Counted from the stretch's first letter, positions 36,544 through 46,722 are shown. The stretch is 64,000 nucleotides of DNA from Nitrosospira multiformis (GCF_900111585.1 NZ_FOHI01000004.1:62001-126000); one strand, 5' to 3'. Program-made: numbers and translations. The notes: generated by a model from the letters alone, not told the origin.

Positions 36544-38715
36544 TCAGTCAGATTGAGTAACTGGCGAAGCCTCCATTGTCTCGGGCCGTCGGGTCGCCCA
36601 TCTCCAACATGCCCATGCGATAACGATTATGATCCCAGCAACGGCAACCAATGCTGTAAACGCTGGCAGGTCAGGTTTCTGGATGGTGGCAGCCAGCTGA
36701 TCCGTAAAAACCGATATGCTGATTATCCCTGGCAGCAAGCCTACTGAGCTTCCCAGCATGAAATCCCGGAAACGAATCCGCGATGCTCCCGCAACGAGAT
36801 TGACAACCGTGAATGGAGCGAACGGTATGATCCTGAGAGCGATGATTGTCATTAGACCGCGTCGGGCCAAACGTTTGTTCAGTTCCCGGATTTTTTTCCC
36901 GGCAAAGCGCCAAACTGTATGGCGTCCTACCAAGTGGCCGATACCGTAGCTGGAGGCCGCGCTCAATAGCGCACCCCCCATCGAATAGAGAAAACCGTAC
37001 CAGGAACCAAATACCAGCGCGCATACCACAATAAGCACAGTGAGTGGAAATGCAACCAAACCACCGAGAAGGAATATAGCGAGCGTAATGAATGGAGCAG
37101 TTGGAGCGTGCTCCAATTCGGCGGCAAGCGTTACCAGGGTACTGACGTCTATCCATTCCTTGAGAGGCGACCAGCGCCATGCGGCGGCGAGCGTCAATAC
37201 ACTGATCAGTATCGATACGATGAGACCAATGTGACTTCGCACAGGTGCGCGTTCTTCCTCGGGAATAAGCTTCGCCATCAGTAGGCTTGCATCGAGCGGT
37301 TTGCCCGGGTCCACGATATCTTCGTCCGGCACGAGGGCATCCACATCGGCAGCGACTCGAAACTGCCACGGTCGTACGGTACGGCCATAACCTCGCAACG
37401 CTTCGATCGTATGTATCAACGACCCTTCCCGTGCCATGCGTTCTTCGATTATGTTGGCGTCCATGCCTAAATGTTCGGCAAGCAGACGGGCTCTAAAACC
37501 AGCTATTGCCCGGCCTACATTCTCTCTCCCATTCGCTTCAAGCATAAGATCGCATTCGGTATCCAGTCCCATGGAGCGATTATTGAGATTGGCTGATCCG
37601 ATACGCAACCGCTCATTATCAATGATGATAATTTTGGAGTGGACGTTGACGCATTCGTTGACAAGCCCGGGTATGCACGGCTCGTAAAGGGCCAGGCGGT
37701 GATGCCGATCTGCGGTGACCAAGCGCTTGAGCGAGCGCTCGCGCAGCACATCCATCGTATATTGCGATAACCAACCGACTGTTTGTTCCGCCAGCAGCAC
37801 GACGACCTCCGGACCGCTTTCTTCTTCCAGCCGCCGAACCAGTGCATCCGTTATGATGTGGGAAGTAAAATACTGCGCCTCTATGTAGATGTTATGGCGC
37901 GCGGAAGCGATCAGGTCCAGCACCAGCCGTTCCACCTCGCGCACTTCTTTCTGGTTTTCATATTCGGGAACAGTGCGGGCGATCGCAACCTCGATGTTCT
38001 CAACGTCGGGTGCAAGATAATCGGGCCAGTAGTTTGTTTCTCTCCTGACCCTGGGAGCAGAAAGTTTCTGTCCCGTTGCAAGGAACCATCGCTCACGCGC
38101 CAATTCTCCCAGTGCGGTGGCGATCGGGCCGGAAACCATCATCTGGATATCATGATAAGGCTGCGGTATGGGTTCTGTCAGCAAATCCCTGCGCCGCTCG
38201 TCACACGCCGCGTGCTCAGTTGTGTCCCAGCGACCCAGCGTCAGGTCCAGCCCCCCCACAAACGCCACTTGATCGTCAACTACCACGACTTTCTGGTGAT
38301 GAGAGCCCCCGGTGGGATGATGATCATCAAGATGAAAATGCAAGCGTCGGTGGCCATTCCATCGTTGTTTATAGAGAGGAAGCCATTCTCGGTCAGCTGC
38401 AAACAGCATGACGAAATCCCAGTCAAGGACATGAACATGGAGATTTCTGTTACGTTTGACGAGGCTGTTGAGAAAATCCCCGAGGGTGATCGGCCAGCCA
38501 TCGGGTTCTTCATCCCGTACCAGTTTCAACCTGCTGTCGATATCCCAGGCCATGATCAATACGGAACGGCGGGCGTGTTTTACCGTTTCCCGGAAAGCAC
38601 GAAAAAAATCCGCTCCATCAACGATAAAAGCAGCCTTGTCCGCATGCTCGATGCGCCAGCAGTTATTCCCCGGCTTCAGGATGGATGATCCGTTCATTGC
38701 TTTTAAGGTTTGCAC
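36544..38715 (-). CDS. Phospholipase D-like protein fused to a VTT (DedA/SNARE-associated) membrane domain
   Basis: A 723-residue protein in two parts. The PLD half has both HKD motifs: H140-x-K142-x4-D147 in SHHQKVVVVDD, and H359-x-K361-x4-D366 in VHSKIIIIDN followed by GSANLNNRS. From about 500 onward are six hydrophobic segments of a VTT/TVP38 domain, with FGSWYGFLYSMGGALLSA and LRIIPFAPFTVVN as its signatures. PLD enzymes make or cleave phospholipids, as in cardiolipin synthase; VTT proteins are now linked to lipid scrambling or transport. The fusion could couple synthesis with movement. The start is uncertain: GTG here or ATG 18 bp later. The 5' end overlaps the previous gene. Confidence 0.88.
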   Translation of the reverse strand: MQTLKAMNGSSILKPGNNCWRIEHADKAAFIVDGADFFRAFRETVKHARRSVLIMAWDIDSRLKLVRDEEPDGWPITLGDFLNSLVKRNRNLHVHVLDWDFVMLFAADREWLPLYKQRWNGHRRLHFHLDDHHPTGGSHHQKVVVVDDQVAFVGGLDLTLGRWDTTEHAACDERRRDLLTEPIPQPYHDIQMMVSGPIATALGELARERWFLATGQKLSAPRVRRETNYWPDYLAPDVENIEVAIARTVPEYENQKEVREVERLVLDLIASARHNIYIEAQYFTSHIITDALVRRLEEESGPEVVVLLAEQTVGWLSQYTMDVLRERSLKRLVTADRHHRLALYEPCIPGLVNECVNVHSKIIIIDNERLRIGSANLNNRSMGLDTECDLMLEANGRENVGRAIAGFRARLLAEHLGMDANIIEERMAREGSLIHTIEALRGYGRTVRPWQFRVAADVDALVPDEDIVDPGKPLDASLLMAKLIPEEERAPVRSHIGLIVSILISVLTLAAAWRWSPLKEWIDVSTLVTLAAELEHAPTAPFITLAIFLLGGLVAFPLTVLIVVCALVFGSWYGFLYSMGGALLSAASSYGIGHLVGRHTVWRFAGKKIRELNKRLARRGLMTIIALRIIPFAPFTVVNLVAGASRIRFRDFMLGSSVGLLPGIISISVFTDQLAATIQKPDLPAFTALVAVAGIIIVIAWACWRWATRRPETMEASPVTQSD

Positions 38716-39118
38716 CGGGAAGTATGATAAAGACTTTTGCAGGACTTAAAACTTGCACTCTCGCACGGGCGGCGGTTAACGGTCCTGTGAGCAAGTTGAA
38801 TTCTTCCAGACCGCTGACGGCTGCAATATGCGCAAGCAATTCCGGTCCACCTGCTGCGTCAATCTCTTCAAGTTGAGCCGCGGGTTCTCCGGGATGGAGC
38901 GTTTCAAACAGGGCATGGTTATAGTTGGAGGGGAGGGTTATTTCTATTCGCTGCGCCCCTTCCAGTAGCGGGGGTATTGATTCAATCGTTTCCCGCCCGC
39001 GCCAAGGCAATTTGATCAGCGGTTCTTTTTCCATTTCAAAGTTATCCCTATGACTGAGAAACTGCTTCGCCCCTAAAAATAATTCAAAACCGGGCGTGAT
39101 TCGCGGTCTGCTGAGCAT
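38663..39118 (-). CDS. Hypothetical protein overlapping the PLD gene
   Basis: A possible 151-residue soluble protein of unknown family. An internal ATG (MEKEPLIKLPWRGRE, 39034) has AGGG 11 bases upstream and may be the true start. The 3' end overlaps the PLD-VTT gene by up to 53 bp, which suggests translational coupling and a three-gene leftward set with the PLD and EEP genes. No motif is recognised. The 330 bp upstream to 39448 hold no gene I can support. Confidence 0.5.
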   Translation of the reverse strand: MLSRPRITPGFELFLGAKQFLSHRDNFEMEKEPLIKLPWRGRETIESIPPLLEGAQRIEITLPSNYNHALFETLHPGEPAAQLEEIDAAGGPELLAHIAAVSGLEEFNLLTGPLTAARARVQVLSPAKVFIILPGANLKSNERIIHPEAGE

Positions 39119-39448
39119 CCTGTTATACCCGTTCGTTGCGCACGGTGAAACCCCGGATGGGGATGGGCGGATGAGCCGGTTCTGGAAGGCCGAGCTTATA
39201 CTACGGGCGATAAGACGATAATGCCTGAGCTACCGCTTTGTGTTCCGTTCGTTTTCGTACATAAAGAGGGCACGGACTTGATAATGGAGGGATGAAGCGC
39301 TCGATGTGAATGGGGAGCGAAGTGCTGGGGTCGAACCGGGATGAGGAGAGAGGGCTACAGGTCTGAGCGTAAAGACATGGCTTCCGGGATCGAAGTGGAA
39401 GCTACCAGCGCGTGATTCGAGGGGTCGAATGATGCAGCCGGGTAACAG

Positions 39449-39805
39449 CTACCAGTTATCCAGTACATTCAATCGCATTTGCAAGGCCTCAATTTCATCC
39501 AGTAACTGCAGGGCAAGCGCAACTCCCGCAAGATTGATACCAAGATCGCTTTGCAGCCGAAGTGCCATTCTGGTGCGACGTATCTGGGCTCCGGTGAAGC
39601 GCCAGCAATGCGGTTCATGCTCTTCCGCCATAATTTGCGGGGTAATCAACCCTTCATCCACCAATTCGATGATATAGCCACTTTGTACCGAGCAGGCGTG
39701 ACTGAGCTCCGCCAGCGTCAATGCGTTCTGTTCATCGACAAGCGTTACCGATAGTTCCGGCGGTGGCGAAGGCGCGTTCTTTCGATGATCGTTTTCGTCG
39801 CTCAT
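39449..39805 (-). CDS. cbpM: Chaperone modulator CbpM
   Basis: A 118-residue MerR-like helical protein. The stretch [29 protein letters not shown] is the winged-helix-like start, and [28 protein letters not shown] is the characteristic second half. CbpM binds the J-domain of CbpA and inhibits its co-chaperone activity. The start overlaps the cbpA stop by four bases (ATGA), which gives coupled synthesis of inhibitor and target. Confidence 0.88.
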   Translation of the reverse strand: MSDENDHRKNAPSPPPELSVTLVDEQNALTLAELSHACSVQSGYIIELVDEGLITPQIMAEEHEPHCWRFTGAQIRRTRMALRLQSDLGINLAGVALALQLLDEIEALQMRLNVLDNW

Positions 39806-40785
39806 GCCTGCACTCCCAGTTTGGCTCGCGGGTTGAACGATTTGAATTGCTCCGCCATGCTGCGGTAAAAAGCCTTGTCTCTTTCATCGGTGGCAGGGGG
39901 CGGTGCAATGCGCAATACGACGTAGAAATCCCCCGGCGTTTTACCGGGAATACCGCGCCCTTTCAATCGCAGCTTCCGTCCGGTAGTGGAATCAGCGGGT
40001 ATTTTCAAGTCAACCATTCCTTCCGGGGTGGGAACAGTGACCGTTGCGCCCAGGGCTGCTTCCCACGGGGCTACGGGCAGGTCAAGATAGACATCGTGCT
40101 CATCCATTCGATAGATGGGATGGGAGCGGAACTCGACTTCCAGATACAGGTCGCCCGCTTTTCCCTGACCGTGCCCAGGTGCACCTTTACCCGTAAGGCG
40201 AATGTATTGTCTGGGCCGAATACCACGGGGGATAACCACGTTCAACTTATGTTCGCGGGTCGATACATGTCCTTCTGCATCGACCTCTGGTACTTGCAGT
40301 GAGATGGTACGGGTAGCGCCGTGATATGAATCTTCCAGATCGATCATTATCTTGGCGTACCGATCCTCGCCAGGGGCATGAAAGAAAGCTCCACCGGGAC
40401 CCCTATGGGTTTCTCCTCCGCGTCTCGCTTGCCCGGCACGAAAACTGCGTCCAAACAGGGATTCGAAAAATTCGCTGAACTGGGCGGCATCTGCTCCTGT
40501 AAATCCCTGTTGCGAAAACTCAAAGCCGGCATTCCAATCGGGGGGAGGACGAAATTCCTGATCGGCTTTCCAGTTTGTGCCAAGGCGGTCATATGCTACG
40601 CGCTTCTCCGGATCCTTGAGGACTTCATAGGCTTCACCCAATTCCTTGAAGCGGGCTTCCGCTTGCGGATCCTTGCTGACATCCGGATGATATTTGCGTG
40701 CCAGTTTCCGGTAGGCGCGCTTGATGTCATCCTGAGAGGCATCGCGGGGGACGCCCATGATTTTGTAGTAATCCTTGAATTCCAT
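39802..40785 (-). CDS. cbpA: DnaJ-like co-chaperone CbpA
   Basis: A 327-residue type II J-protein. The J-domain (1-70) carries the HPD tripeptide in [12 protein letters not shown] Gly/Phe-rich linker follows (about 80-135), then two C-terminal beta domains ([37 protein letters not shown]). There is no zinc finger, as expected for CbpA rather than DnaJ. It stimulates DnaK and binds curved DNA in E. coli. A perfect-looking sigma-S -10 lies 41-51 bp upstream, which fits stationary-phase expression of cbpAM. Confidence 0.93.
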   Translation of the reverse strand: MEFKDYYKIMGVPRDASQDDIKRAYRKLARKYHPDVSKDPQAEARFKELGEAYEVLKDPEKRVAYDRLGTNWKADQEFRPPPDWNAGFEFSQQGFTGADAAQFSEFFESLFGRSFRAGQARRGGETHRGPGGAFFHAPGEDRYAKIMIDLEDSYHGATRTISLQVPEVDAEGHVSTREHKLNVVIPRGIRPRQYIRLTGKGAPGHGQGKAGDLYLEVEFRSHPIYRMDEHDVYLDLPVAPWEAALGATVTVPTPEGMVDLKIPADSTTGRKLRLKGRGIPGKTPGDFYVVLRIAPPPATDERDKAFYRSMAEQFKSFNPRAKLGVQA

Positions 40786-40825
40786 TGCAATTACAGCGAA
40801 AAGAGGCTGTTATGGGATTGAGACT

Positions 40826-40836
40826 TCAAGCATAGC
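40826..40836 (-). promoter_or_regulatory. Sigma-S-like extended -10 of cbpA
   Basis: The minus strand reads GCTATGCTTGA, against the sigma-S consensus KCTAYRCTTAA (one mismatch). No -35 is evident. Confidence 0.6.
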
Positions 40837-41029
40837 CAATCCCGTGGGAGAATGTAACTACCTCCGCACCAAACTTTAGCCGAGGTGATTGGTTTAATAG
40901 CGACCTGAAGCAGGATCACCAGCAAGGTCGATGTTGCCGATTCAGAAGAAACCCTACCAGCCGTAGCGCAGCCGGCTGACGCCGGCAGGTATGCGCTCGG
41001 ACATTGGATTACCGCCTCTCATATCCTTG

Positions 41030-41608
41030 TTATAAAGACTTGTGGGTTAACCCATGAGGCCATTCTTCATAATCGGTGCCCCATTTTTTGGCCCGCCAGG
41101 CGAGCGCCAGGAGTAATAATCCCGAAACGATAGCGTATATGGCGATCATCCAAACCAGCGCAAGTGCCCCGGCGCCAGGGAAGAAGAACACGAACATACC
41201 GAACGCAATGGAGATGATGCCATTGAGAATCAGGAATCCTTCCCCACGGATGACTTTGCGTAACCGGATGGCCATTGCAATATCCACAATTCCGCTTGCC
41301 AGTGCGGTAGCCCCTATTATCAGCACGAGCACTACAGCCGTCAGATTGGGAAGCATGAACGCCGTTACGCCCGCTCCAATCCCTACCACCCCCCACAACA
41401 GCATCAGCCACCAGTCATGATAGGTTTTCCGGCTTTTGAATGCTGCCACAGCGGATGCTACGCCCTGGATGAGGGCATAAGCAGCGAACATGACGAGCAG
41501 CCATAGGAGCGTTATTTCTGGCCAGAATGCGGCGAGTATACCAAACACTAACGATATGAAGCCGCGTAGTGCCAGAGAGCGCCAGGATTTCGAAAGTAGT
41601 TCATTCAT
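41030..41608 (-). CDS. HdeD-like membrane protein (DUF308)
   Basis: A 192-residue protein with six transmembrane helices in three similar pairs, typical of HdeD/DUF308: RGFISLVFGILAAFWPEITL opens the first and GEGFLILNGIISIAFGMFVFFFPGAGALAL the third. In E. coli HdeD contributes to acid resistance at high cell density; its mechanism is unknown. GAGAGGTGAT upstream is a ribosome site. It stands alone within the stress-related region. Confidence 0.85.
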   Translation of the reverse strand: MNELLSKSWRSLALRGFISLVFGILAAFWPEITLLWLLVMFAAYALIQGVASAVAAFKSRKTYHDWWLMLLWGVVGIGAGVTAFMLPNLTAVVLVLIIGATALASGIVDIAMAIRLRKVIRGEGFLILNGIISIAFGMFVFFFPGAGALALVWMIAIYAIVSGLLLLALAWRAKKWGTDYEEWPHGLTHKSL

Positions 41609-41874
41609 GATATCACCTCTCTTTTTCGAGTGATGTTATGAAGAGTGGAATCCGCAGCGGTTGGCGTTCCAGACTTCGTTACCAGATTTCATCCCAATTT
41701 TGGAAGTTCTGAAAGTTCTCGTGGATGCGCCCGCAGTTTCCATATTGTCGCCATTCTCGGGGCATTCAATTGCTTTTGCTGTGCGTTAACCGACATAAGG
41801 CGAATGGGTACAAGAATAAAGTTAGGGGTTATGTGCGTTGGGGCACAGCCCGAGGACAGTAGATGCGATAAGGT

Positions 41875-41916
41875 AAGGATGATTTTATAAGAATGATTTT
41901 ATAAGAATGATTTTAA
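41875..41916. repeat. Three tandem copies of a 14-bp AT-rich unit
   Basis: AAGRATGATTTTAT is repeated three times in register, followed by a partial TTTTATAAGGATG. It lies in the 400-bp gap between the divergent DUF308 gene and the next small gene, which shows nothing else. Confidence 0.85.
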
Positions 41917-42011
41917 TTTTATAAGGATGCTCCTGGTTTGAAGTGGCGTTTCAATTTTCACCTTTCCTTTCAGTAAGTATCTTTCAATGTATTGACGCTA
42001 CGGGTGATATG

Positions 42012-42365
42012 ATGACTACAGAAAACAAGCCCCCTTCCAAGCGAATGGAACGCGAGGAAAACGGGGTGCTGACGGAACGGGTGGATCTGCCCAATTCGAA
42101 ACCGCGTGCCAAGGATAAGGAAGAGCCTCAGACGTTGCTACCGCATGAGCGCGACGAGACAACGAGGCCGACGGGTACGAGCCACCCCGGGAATGCACAT
42201 TCACGCGAGGTAATCGAACAGGCGCATGAAGATACGAAGCAGGGTCTGAAGGATACAGACCGGCGTGGAATACCATCGGATATTGTTGATTCTGATATCC
42301 CGGCTGCAGATGATATTCCTGGGGTCTCCCGCGACAGAAACGTAAAGAAACATGAGAAACCTTGA
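42012..42365 (+). CDS. Hydrophilic hypothetical protein
   Basis: A roughly 117-residue, strongly charged, Pro/Asp/Lys/Glu-rich protein with almost no hydrophobic core, probably intrinsically disordered. The tail SDIVDSDIPAADDIPGVSRDRNVKKHEKP contains repeated D-I-P. GGGTGAT lies just upstream of two adjacent ATGs; the second is used here. No family is recognised. Disordered hydrophilic proteins are common near stress genes such as katE, but no role is shown. Confidence 0.55.
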   Translation: MTTENKPPSKRMEREENGVLTERVDLPNSKPRAKDKEEPQTLLPHERDETTRPTGTSHPGNAHSREVIEQAHEDTKQGLKDTDRRGIPSDIVDSDIPAADDIPGVSRDRNVKKHEKP

Positions 42366-42479
42366 TGATGTCCTTGCATTTTGTGCTCATGCAACAGCGG
42401 ATGAGCGGAATAGGTAAGCTAAAAAGCTATTCATTTCAGTGTTCTCCATCAGAAGCTGAGGCAAGCCTGAGGCAGATTA

Positions 42480-42971
42480 ATGAAAACTGTTAAACGCGTT
42501 CTTACAGGTGCAATCGCAATTGCATTTGTATTTGTCCTGGCAGGTATTGTGTCCAGTCCTGGTTTTGCTCAATCAGGATCAGATCCATTCTCTACTATTG
42601 CTGCGCTTCCAGCGGTGCAATCACAAGGGCAGACCGAGTTTTTAACGGGAGGTATCGGGGTGGATGAGTCGGAGGCAATATTGAAGGAAGCACGCACCTG
42701 GCCCCTCGTGCTCCAACTTGTCCAGAATGCCCCGACTCATGCTGCCTATATCAGTGACGTTCGCGTTACCATTAAAGATGGGTCTGGCAAGATACTTCTG
42801 GACACGATTACCGAAGGCCCTTTTCTGCTCGTCAAGCTCGCGCCTGGAAAATATTCGATCGATGCTTCGTATGAATCGAAGACGCTTCATCGTGATGTGA
42901 GCATAGGGAAAGGGGGCAGTAACAAAATAATGTTGCTATGGCCTGCTCCAGGGAACGAGGAAGACAGGTAA
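42480..42971 (+). CDS. Exported beta-sandwich hypothetical protein
   Basis: A 163-residue protein with a signal peptide (MKTVKRVLTGAIAIAFVFVLAGIVSSPGFAQS; cleavage likely after GFA). The mature part YISDVRVTIKDGSGKILLDTITEGPFLLVKLAPGKYSIDASYESKTLHRDVSIGKG looks like a carboxypeptidase-regulatory/transthyretin-like beta-sandwich. It should be periplasmic. A 20-bp tandem duplication covers the stop codon. The function is unknown. Confidence 0.7.
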   Translation: MKTVKRVLTGAIAIAFVFVLAGIVSSPGFAQSGSDPFSTIAALPAVQSQGQTEFLTGGIGVDESEAILKEARTWPLVLQLVQNAPTHAAYISDVRVTIKDGSGKILLDTITEGPFLLVKLAPGKYSIDASYESKTLHRDVSIGKGGSNKIMLLWPAPGNEEDR

Positions 42972-43000
42972 TGGTAAGTTAAGACAGGTAATGGTAAGTT
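42961..43000. repeat. 20-bp perfect tandem duplication at a gene end
   Basis: AAGACAGGTAATGGTAAGTT occurs twice head to tail. The first copy supplies the stop codon of the exported protein. Confidence 0.95.
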
Positions 43001-43072
43001 CAGAGGATACCATTAGAGATTTATCACGAAGGATCCTGGAGAGTACACCCCTTAACCCATGAACGGCAGAAG

Positions 43073-44056
43073 CTACGGGCAAAGCCTATAACCCAGCTTG
43101 TTCAAGCGGTTCTGAATGTCGGTAGAGGCAATGGCGGCATGTGCCGCGGCAACACTGATCTGATTGAGTCCATCAACCACATCTCCCACCGCATATACAC
43201 CGGCCACAGTGGTACGCTGGTGCCGGTCGACAATCAGCTTCCCCTCTCTATTACAGCGTGCGCCAAGCTGAACCGCCAGTTGGGATCTGGGGCTCTCGCC
43301 CAGCATCGGGTAGATTACATCGAACTGAAGCTCTTCTCCCTTTGAAAGGCGTATCGAAGGTTTCGATTCTCCCCTTATATGGAGGCTACCGAGCGCGTCC
43401 TCAATCACCTCGACATTGACCTGACGAAGCCTTCTTTTTTCGGCACTCGTCAGTTCAGCCTTGGCCTGATAGATCAATGTCACGTTCTGGCTGTATGTTC
43501 GCAGAAACAGCGCATGCTTTACACCCTCTCGAGGAGATGAGGATATCAGGGCGATGTTCTGATCCGTGGCTTCATAGGCATCACAGATGGGGCATAACCG
43601 GATAAGTCCTTTCCTTATACACGTCTTCCAGTCGCGGGTATCCAGTCTCGAGTCCGCAGTTCCCGTTGCCAGCAATATCGTAATGGCACGGATTATTGAC
43701 ATTTCGCCACCGCCGCCCCCATCCCTACCCCTATGGCGGCTAGTTCCGCTGCCGCCACTATTGCTCACGTGAGCCTCAAAAAAATTTTCAACCTGCTTGA
43801 GTCGCATGACCTCACCAGCCTGTATTTCAACGCCGTACTGCGCCGCCTGGAAGCGCAGGCGCTTCAGAAATTCCTTTCCCGAGATACCCATGGGAAAGCC
43901 GGGGCAGTTATGGGTGGTAGGGATGAGCGCTGCGCGGCTGAATCCACTGTCAACAATTGCAATATTGCGCCGAAAGCGAGCGAGATAGATTGCTGCGGTA
44001 AGTCCACCGGGGCCAGCCCCGATGATCAAGCAGTCGACTACTCCAGTTGATTTCAC
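43073..44056 (-). CDS. Thioredoxin reductase-like FAD/NAD(P) oxidoreductase
   Basis: A 327-residue two-domain flavoprotein. The FAD Rossmann motif [15 protein letters not shown] is at 13-27, CPICD occupies the place of the TrxR redox CxxC, and [25 protein letters not shown] is the second FAD motif near the C-terminus. The NAD(P) Rossmann motif in the middle is weak: [18 protein letters not shown] lacks GxGxxG. A Gly/Arg-rich insert ([21 protein letters not shown]) lies at about 98-118. Its partner is unknown. It is divergent from katE, which suggests a redox-stress role. Confidence 0.82.
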   Translation of the reverse strand: MKSTGVVDCLIIGAGPGGLTAAIYLARFRRNIAIVDSGFSRAALIPTTHNCPGFPMGISGKEFLKRLRFQAAQYGVEIQAGEVMRLKQVENFFEAHVSNSGGSGTSRHRGRDGGGGGEMSIIRAITILLATGTADSRLDTRDWKTCIRKGLIRLCPICDAYEATDQNIALISSSPREGVKHALFLRTYSQNVTLIYQAKAELTSAEKRRLRQVNVEVIEDALGSLHIRGESKPSIRLSKGEELQFDVIYPMLGESPRSQLAVQLGARCNREGKLIVDRHQRTTVAGVYAVGDVVDGLNQISVAAAHAAIASTDIQNRLNKLGYRLCP

Positions 44057-44291
44057 ATTGCTAACTCCATGGCACGTTTTAGCGAAAACCCAGACCGCTA
44101 TTTATGGGTGTGGAGAAGAACAGCATTTCAATGCTTTCAAAACATTACCGCTGGATTCTTTTCGGTTCGGTTCGTGACAACACATAGCGGACGCAAATGA
44201 AGGGGGCTTGACCGTTGCTGCGACATTCTGCAATGGAAGAAAAATTAGCTTATGTATGATGGCGTACCGAAAAAAGCCTCTTGAGGTCTCA

Positions 44292-44299
44292 CTATACTT
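44292..44299 (+). promoter_or_regulatory. Sigma-S-like -10 of katE within an inverted repeat
   Basis: CTATACTT about 45 bp before the katE start matches the sigma-S core. It is framed by CTCTTGA (44278-44284) and TCAAGAG (44303-44309), a 7-bp inverted repeat that could be a regulator site. Confidence 0.55.
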
Positions 44300-44342
44300 G
44301 TTTCAAGAGTGAAGATCATCCGTCTAATTCAGGGGAGCAGTG

Positions 44343-46706
44343 ATGGGAACGGCTAACGAAAAGGACAATAAATCCACCATTGGGGGACCGGCTAACCCGA
44401 CTGGCTCCCCGGCAAACGAATTCACCAGAAAGCTCTCCACTACTGACGAACTCGCAGCGGCAATGCCGTACAACGCCAAAGCCGGAGAGTATGGAGAAGC
44501 CTCCACTTCTCCCGAGGAGGGGCAAACGGTGGCGCCTCCCGATCCCTTTGTTACAGGCAGTACATTAACGGAGACCGTTGCTTCGCCAAAGGTCGGTTCG
44601 GGCGAACCTCGGCTGCGTTTCAACGCCGGCAGCGAACCGCTGGACAGGGTTAGGGCGGATGCAAGCAGCCAAGCGCTCACAACTAACCAAGGCGTTCCCG
44701 TCGGCGATAATCAGAATTCCCTAAAGGCGGGTTATCGCGGACCGGCGCTGCTGGAAGACTTTATCCTGCGTGAAAAGATCACGCATTTCGATCACGAACG
44801 GATACCCGAGCGTGTGGTGCACGCCCGTGGATCAGCCGCGCACGGTCATTTCGAATGCTATGAATCGCTCGCTGAATATACGCGAGCCTCCTTGTTTGCT
44901 GAAGCGGGGAAACGCACTCCTGTTTTCGTACGCTTCTCCACTGTCTTTGGGGAACGCGGGTCTGCCGATACAGCCCGGGATGCGCGGGGTTTCGCGGTGA
45001 AATTCTATACGGACGAAGGCAATTGGGATCTGGTAGGAAACAACATTCCCGTATTTTTTATACAGGATGCCATTAAGTTCCCCGATCTGGTACATGCGGC
45101 CAAGCCTGAGCCCCACTTCGGTATTCCACAGGCTTCGACGGCTCATGATACGTTTTGGGATTTTGTTTCACTCATGCCGGAATCGGCGCATATGCTGCTG
45201 TGGGTAATGTCCGATCGAGCCATTCCCCGCAGCTTTCGCATGATGCAAGGTTTTGGTGTGAACACTTTCAGGCTGGTGACGGCTGAGGGGGAATCCCGAT
45301 TCGTGAAGTTTCACTGGCAGCCGCTTGCCGGGACTTATTCGCTCGATTGGGATGAGGCGGTCAGAATTGCGGGGGCCGATCCCGACTTTCACCGACGGGA
45401 TTTGTGGGAAGCAATAGAGTGTGGCATGTACCCTGAATACGAGTTGGGCATGCAGATTTTTACCGAAGAACAAGCGGAACAATTCAGTTTTGACGTGCTC
45501 GATGCGACGAAGATTGTTCCGGAGGAGTTGGTCCCGATCAAGCCGGTGGGACGGATGATTCTCAATCGAAATCCGGACAATTTTTTTGCAGAAACGGAGC
45601 AGGTGGCTTTTTGCGCGGCGCATGTCGTTCCCGGGTTGGATTTCAGTAATGACCCCCTCCTTGCTGGGCGCATTCATTCCTATGTCGACACCCAATTGAC
45701 ACGCTTGGGCGGGCCGAATTTTCACGAGATTCCAATCAATTCGCCCATTGCACAAGTTCACAATAATCAGCGGGACGGAATGCATCGCCAGAGCATCAAT
45801 AGAGGCCGAGTTTCATACGAGCCGAATTCCCTTGCGGGAGGTTGCCCCTTTCAAGCGGGTGCAGCCGGCTTCAGGTCATTTTCCGAACCTGTGAAGGGAG
45901 ATAAGGTGCGCGGTAAACCTGAGCGGTTTGCGGACCACTACACGCAGGCGACCCTGTTCTGGAACAGCCAAAGCGCTGTGGAAAAGGCTCATATCATTCG
46001 TGCCTTTCGTTTCGAACTCACTCGCGTCCAATCTCCCGCCATTAGGCAGCGGGTAGTGGCAATGCTCGAAAATGTTGCAAGCGATCTGGCCGAGTCTGTT
46101 GCTCGTGGTTTGGGCATGGATGCTTTGCCGCCACCCCTACCCAAAGCCCTGAAGAAAGATGTTATGCCGGAGGTTTCTTCATCTCCCGCTCTGTCACTTT
46201 TTGCTCGTCCCGGCGATGGTGGCATCCGTATGAGAAGAATAGCGATTCTCGTTGCGGATGGTATAGATGGAAGGATTGCGACATTGCGTGCCGGACTGCT
46301 GGGAGAACAAGCGGTGCCGCGCTTCGTTGGGGCACGTCTGGGTTCAATCCGGACCACAGAGGGAAAAATCGAGGTTGACGTAACGCTGGAGGCCATGCCC
46401 TCAGTCCTTTTCGACGCTTTGGTAGTGCCCGGTGGAAGCGAGGGTATAGACGCGCTCACTCGTCTGGGCCAGGCGCTGGAATTCGTCAAGGAGCAATATC
46501 GCCATTGTAAACCCATACTGGTGCTGGGCGATGGCAGGAAACTGATCGAAGCTTCCGGTATAAAATGGACATTGCGATCAGGCGGACAGGATAGCGGACT
46601 TCTCCACTTCGAAGATGAAGATATCGGAAACGCGTCAACCCGCTTCATTGAGGCTATAGCAGCGCACCGTCATTTTGAAAGGGAAATGGACCCTTCGCCT
46701 GTTTAG
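44343..46706 (+). CDS. katE: Large-subunit monofunctional catalase (HPII type)
   Basis: A 787-residue clade 2 heme catalase that dismutates hydrogen peroxide. An unusually long hydrophilic N-terminus (about 120 residues) precedes the core. The core has the distal His in [16 protein letters not shown], Asn in [15 protein letters not shown], and the proximal heme Tyr in [24 protein letters not shown]. From about 640 is the flavodoxin/DJ-1-like C-terminal domain of large-subunit catalases ([13 protein letters not shown] ... [11 protein letters not shown]). AGGGGAG precedes the ATG; a GTG one codon earlier is also possible. A sigma-S-like promoter fits the family's known stationary-phase control. 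Confidence 0.95.
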   Translation: MGTANEKDNKSTIGGPANPTGSPANEFTRKLSTTDELAAAMPYNAKAGEYGEASTSPEEGQTVAPPDPFVTGSTLTETVASPKVGSGEPRLRFNAGSEPLDRVRADASSQALTTNQGVPVGDNQNSLKAGYRGPALLEDFILREKITHFDHERIPERVVHARGSAAHGHFECYESLAEYTRASLFAEAGKRTPVFVRFSTVFGERGSADTARDARGFAVKFYTDEGNWDLVGNNIPVFFIQDAIKFPDLVHAAKPEPHFGIPQASTAHDTFWDFVSLMPESAHMLLWVMSDRAIPRSFRMMQGFGVNTFRLVTAEGESRFVKFHWQPLAGTYSLDWDEAVRIAGADPDFHRRDLWEAIECGMYPEYELGMQIFTEEQAEQFSFDVLDATKIVPEELVPIKPVGRMILNRNPDNFFAETEQVAFCAAHVVPGLDFSNDPLLAGRIHSYVDTQLTRLGGPNFHEIPINSPIAQVHNNQRDGMHRQSINRGRVSYEPNSLAGGCPFQAGAAGFRSFSEPVKGDKVRGKPERFADHYTQATLFWNSQSAVEKAHIIRAFRFELTRVQSPAIRQRVVAMLENVASDLAESVARGLGMDALPPPLPKALKKDVMPEVSSSPALSLFARPGDGGIRMRRIAILVADGIDGRIATLRAGLLGEQAVPRFVGARLGSIRTTEGKIEVDVTLEAMPSVLFDALVVPGGSEGIDALTRLGQALEFVKEQYRHCKPILVLGDGRKLIEASGIKWTLRSGGQDSGLLHFEDEDIGNASTRFIEAIAAHRHFEREMDPSPV

Positions 46707-46722
46707 AGCGCTTATTTATTTT

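Noticed and set aside
37783-38688. 301-codon open frame antisense to the PLD gene
   Set aside because: No family resemblance; both HKD motifs lie on the opposite strand.
41645-41890. 81-codon frame upstream of the tandem repeats
   Set aside because: Runs into the AT-rich repeat, lacks a ribosome site and looks non-coding.
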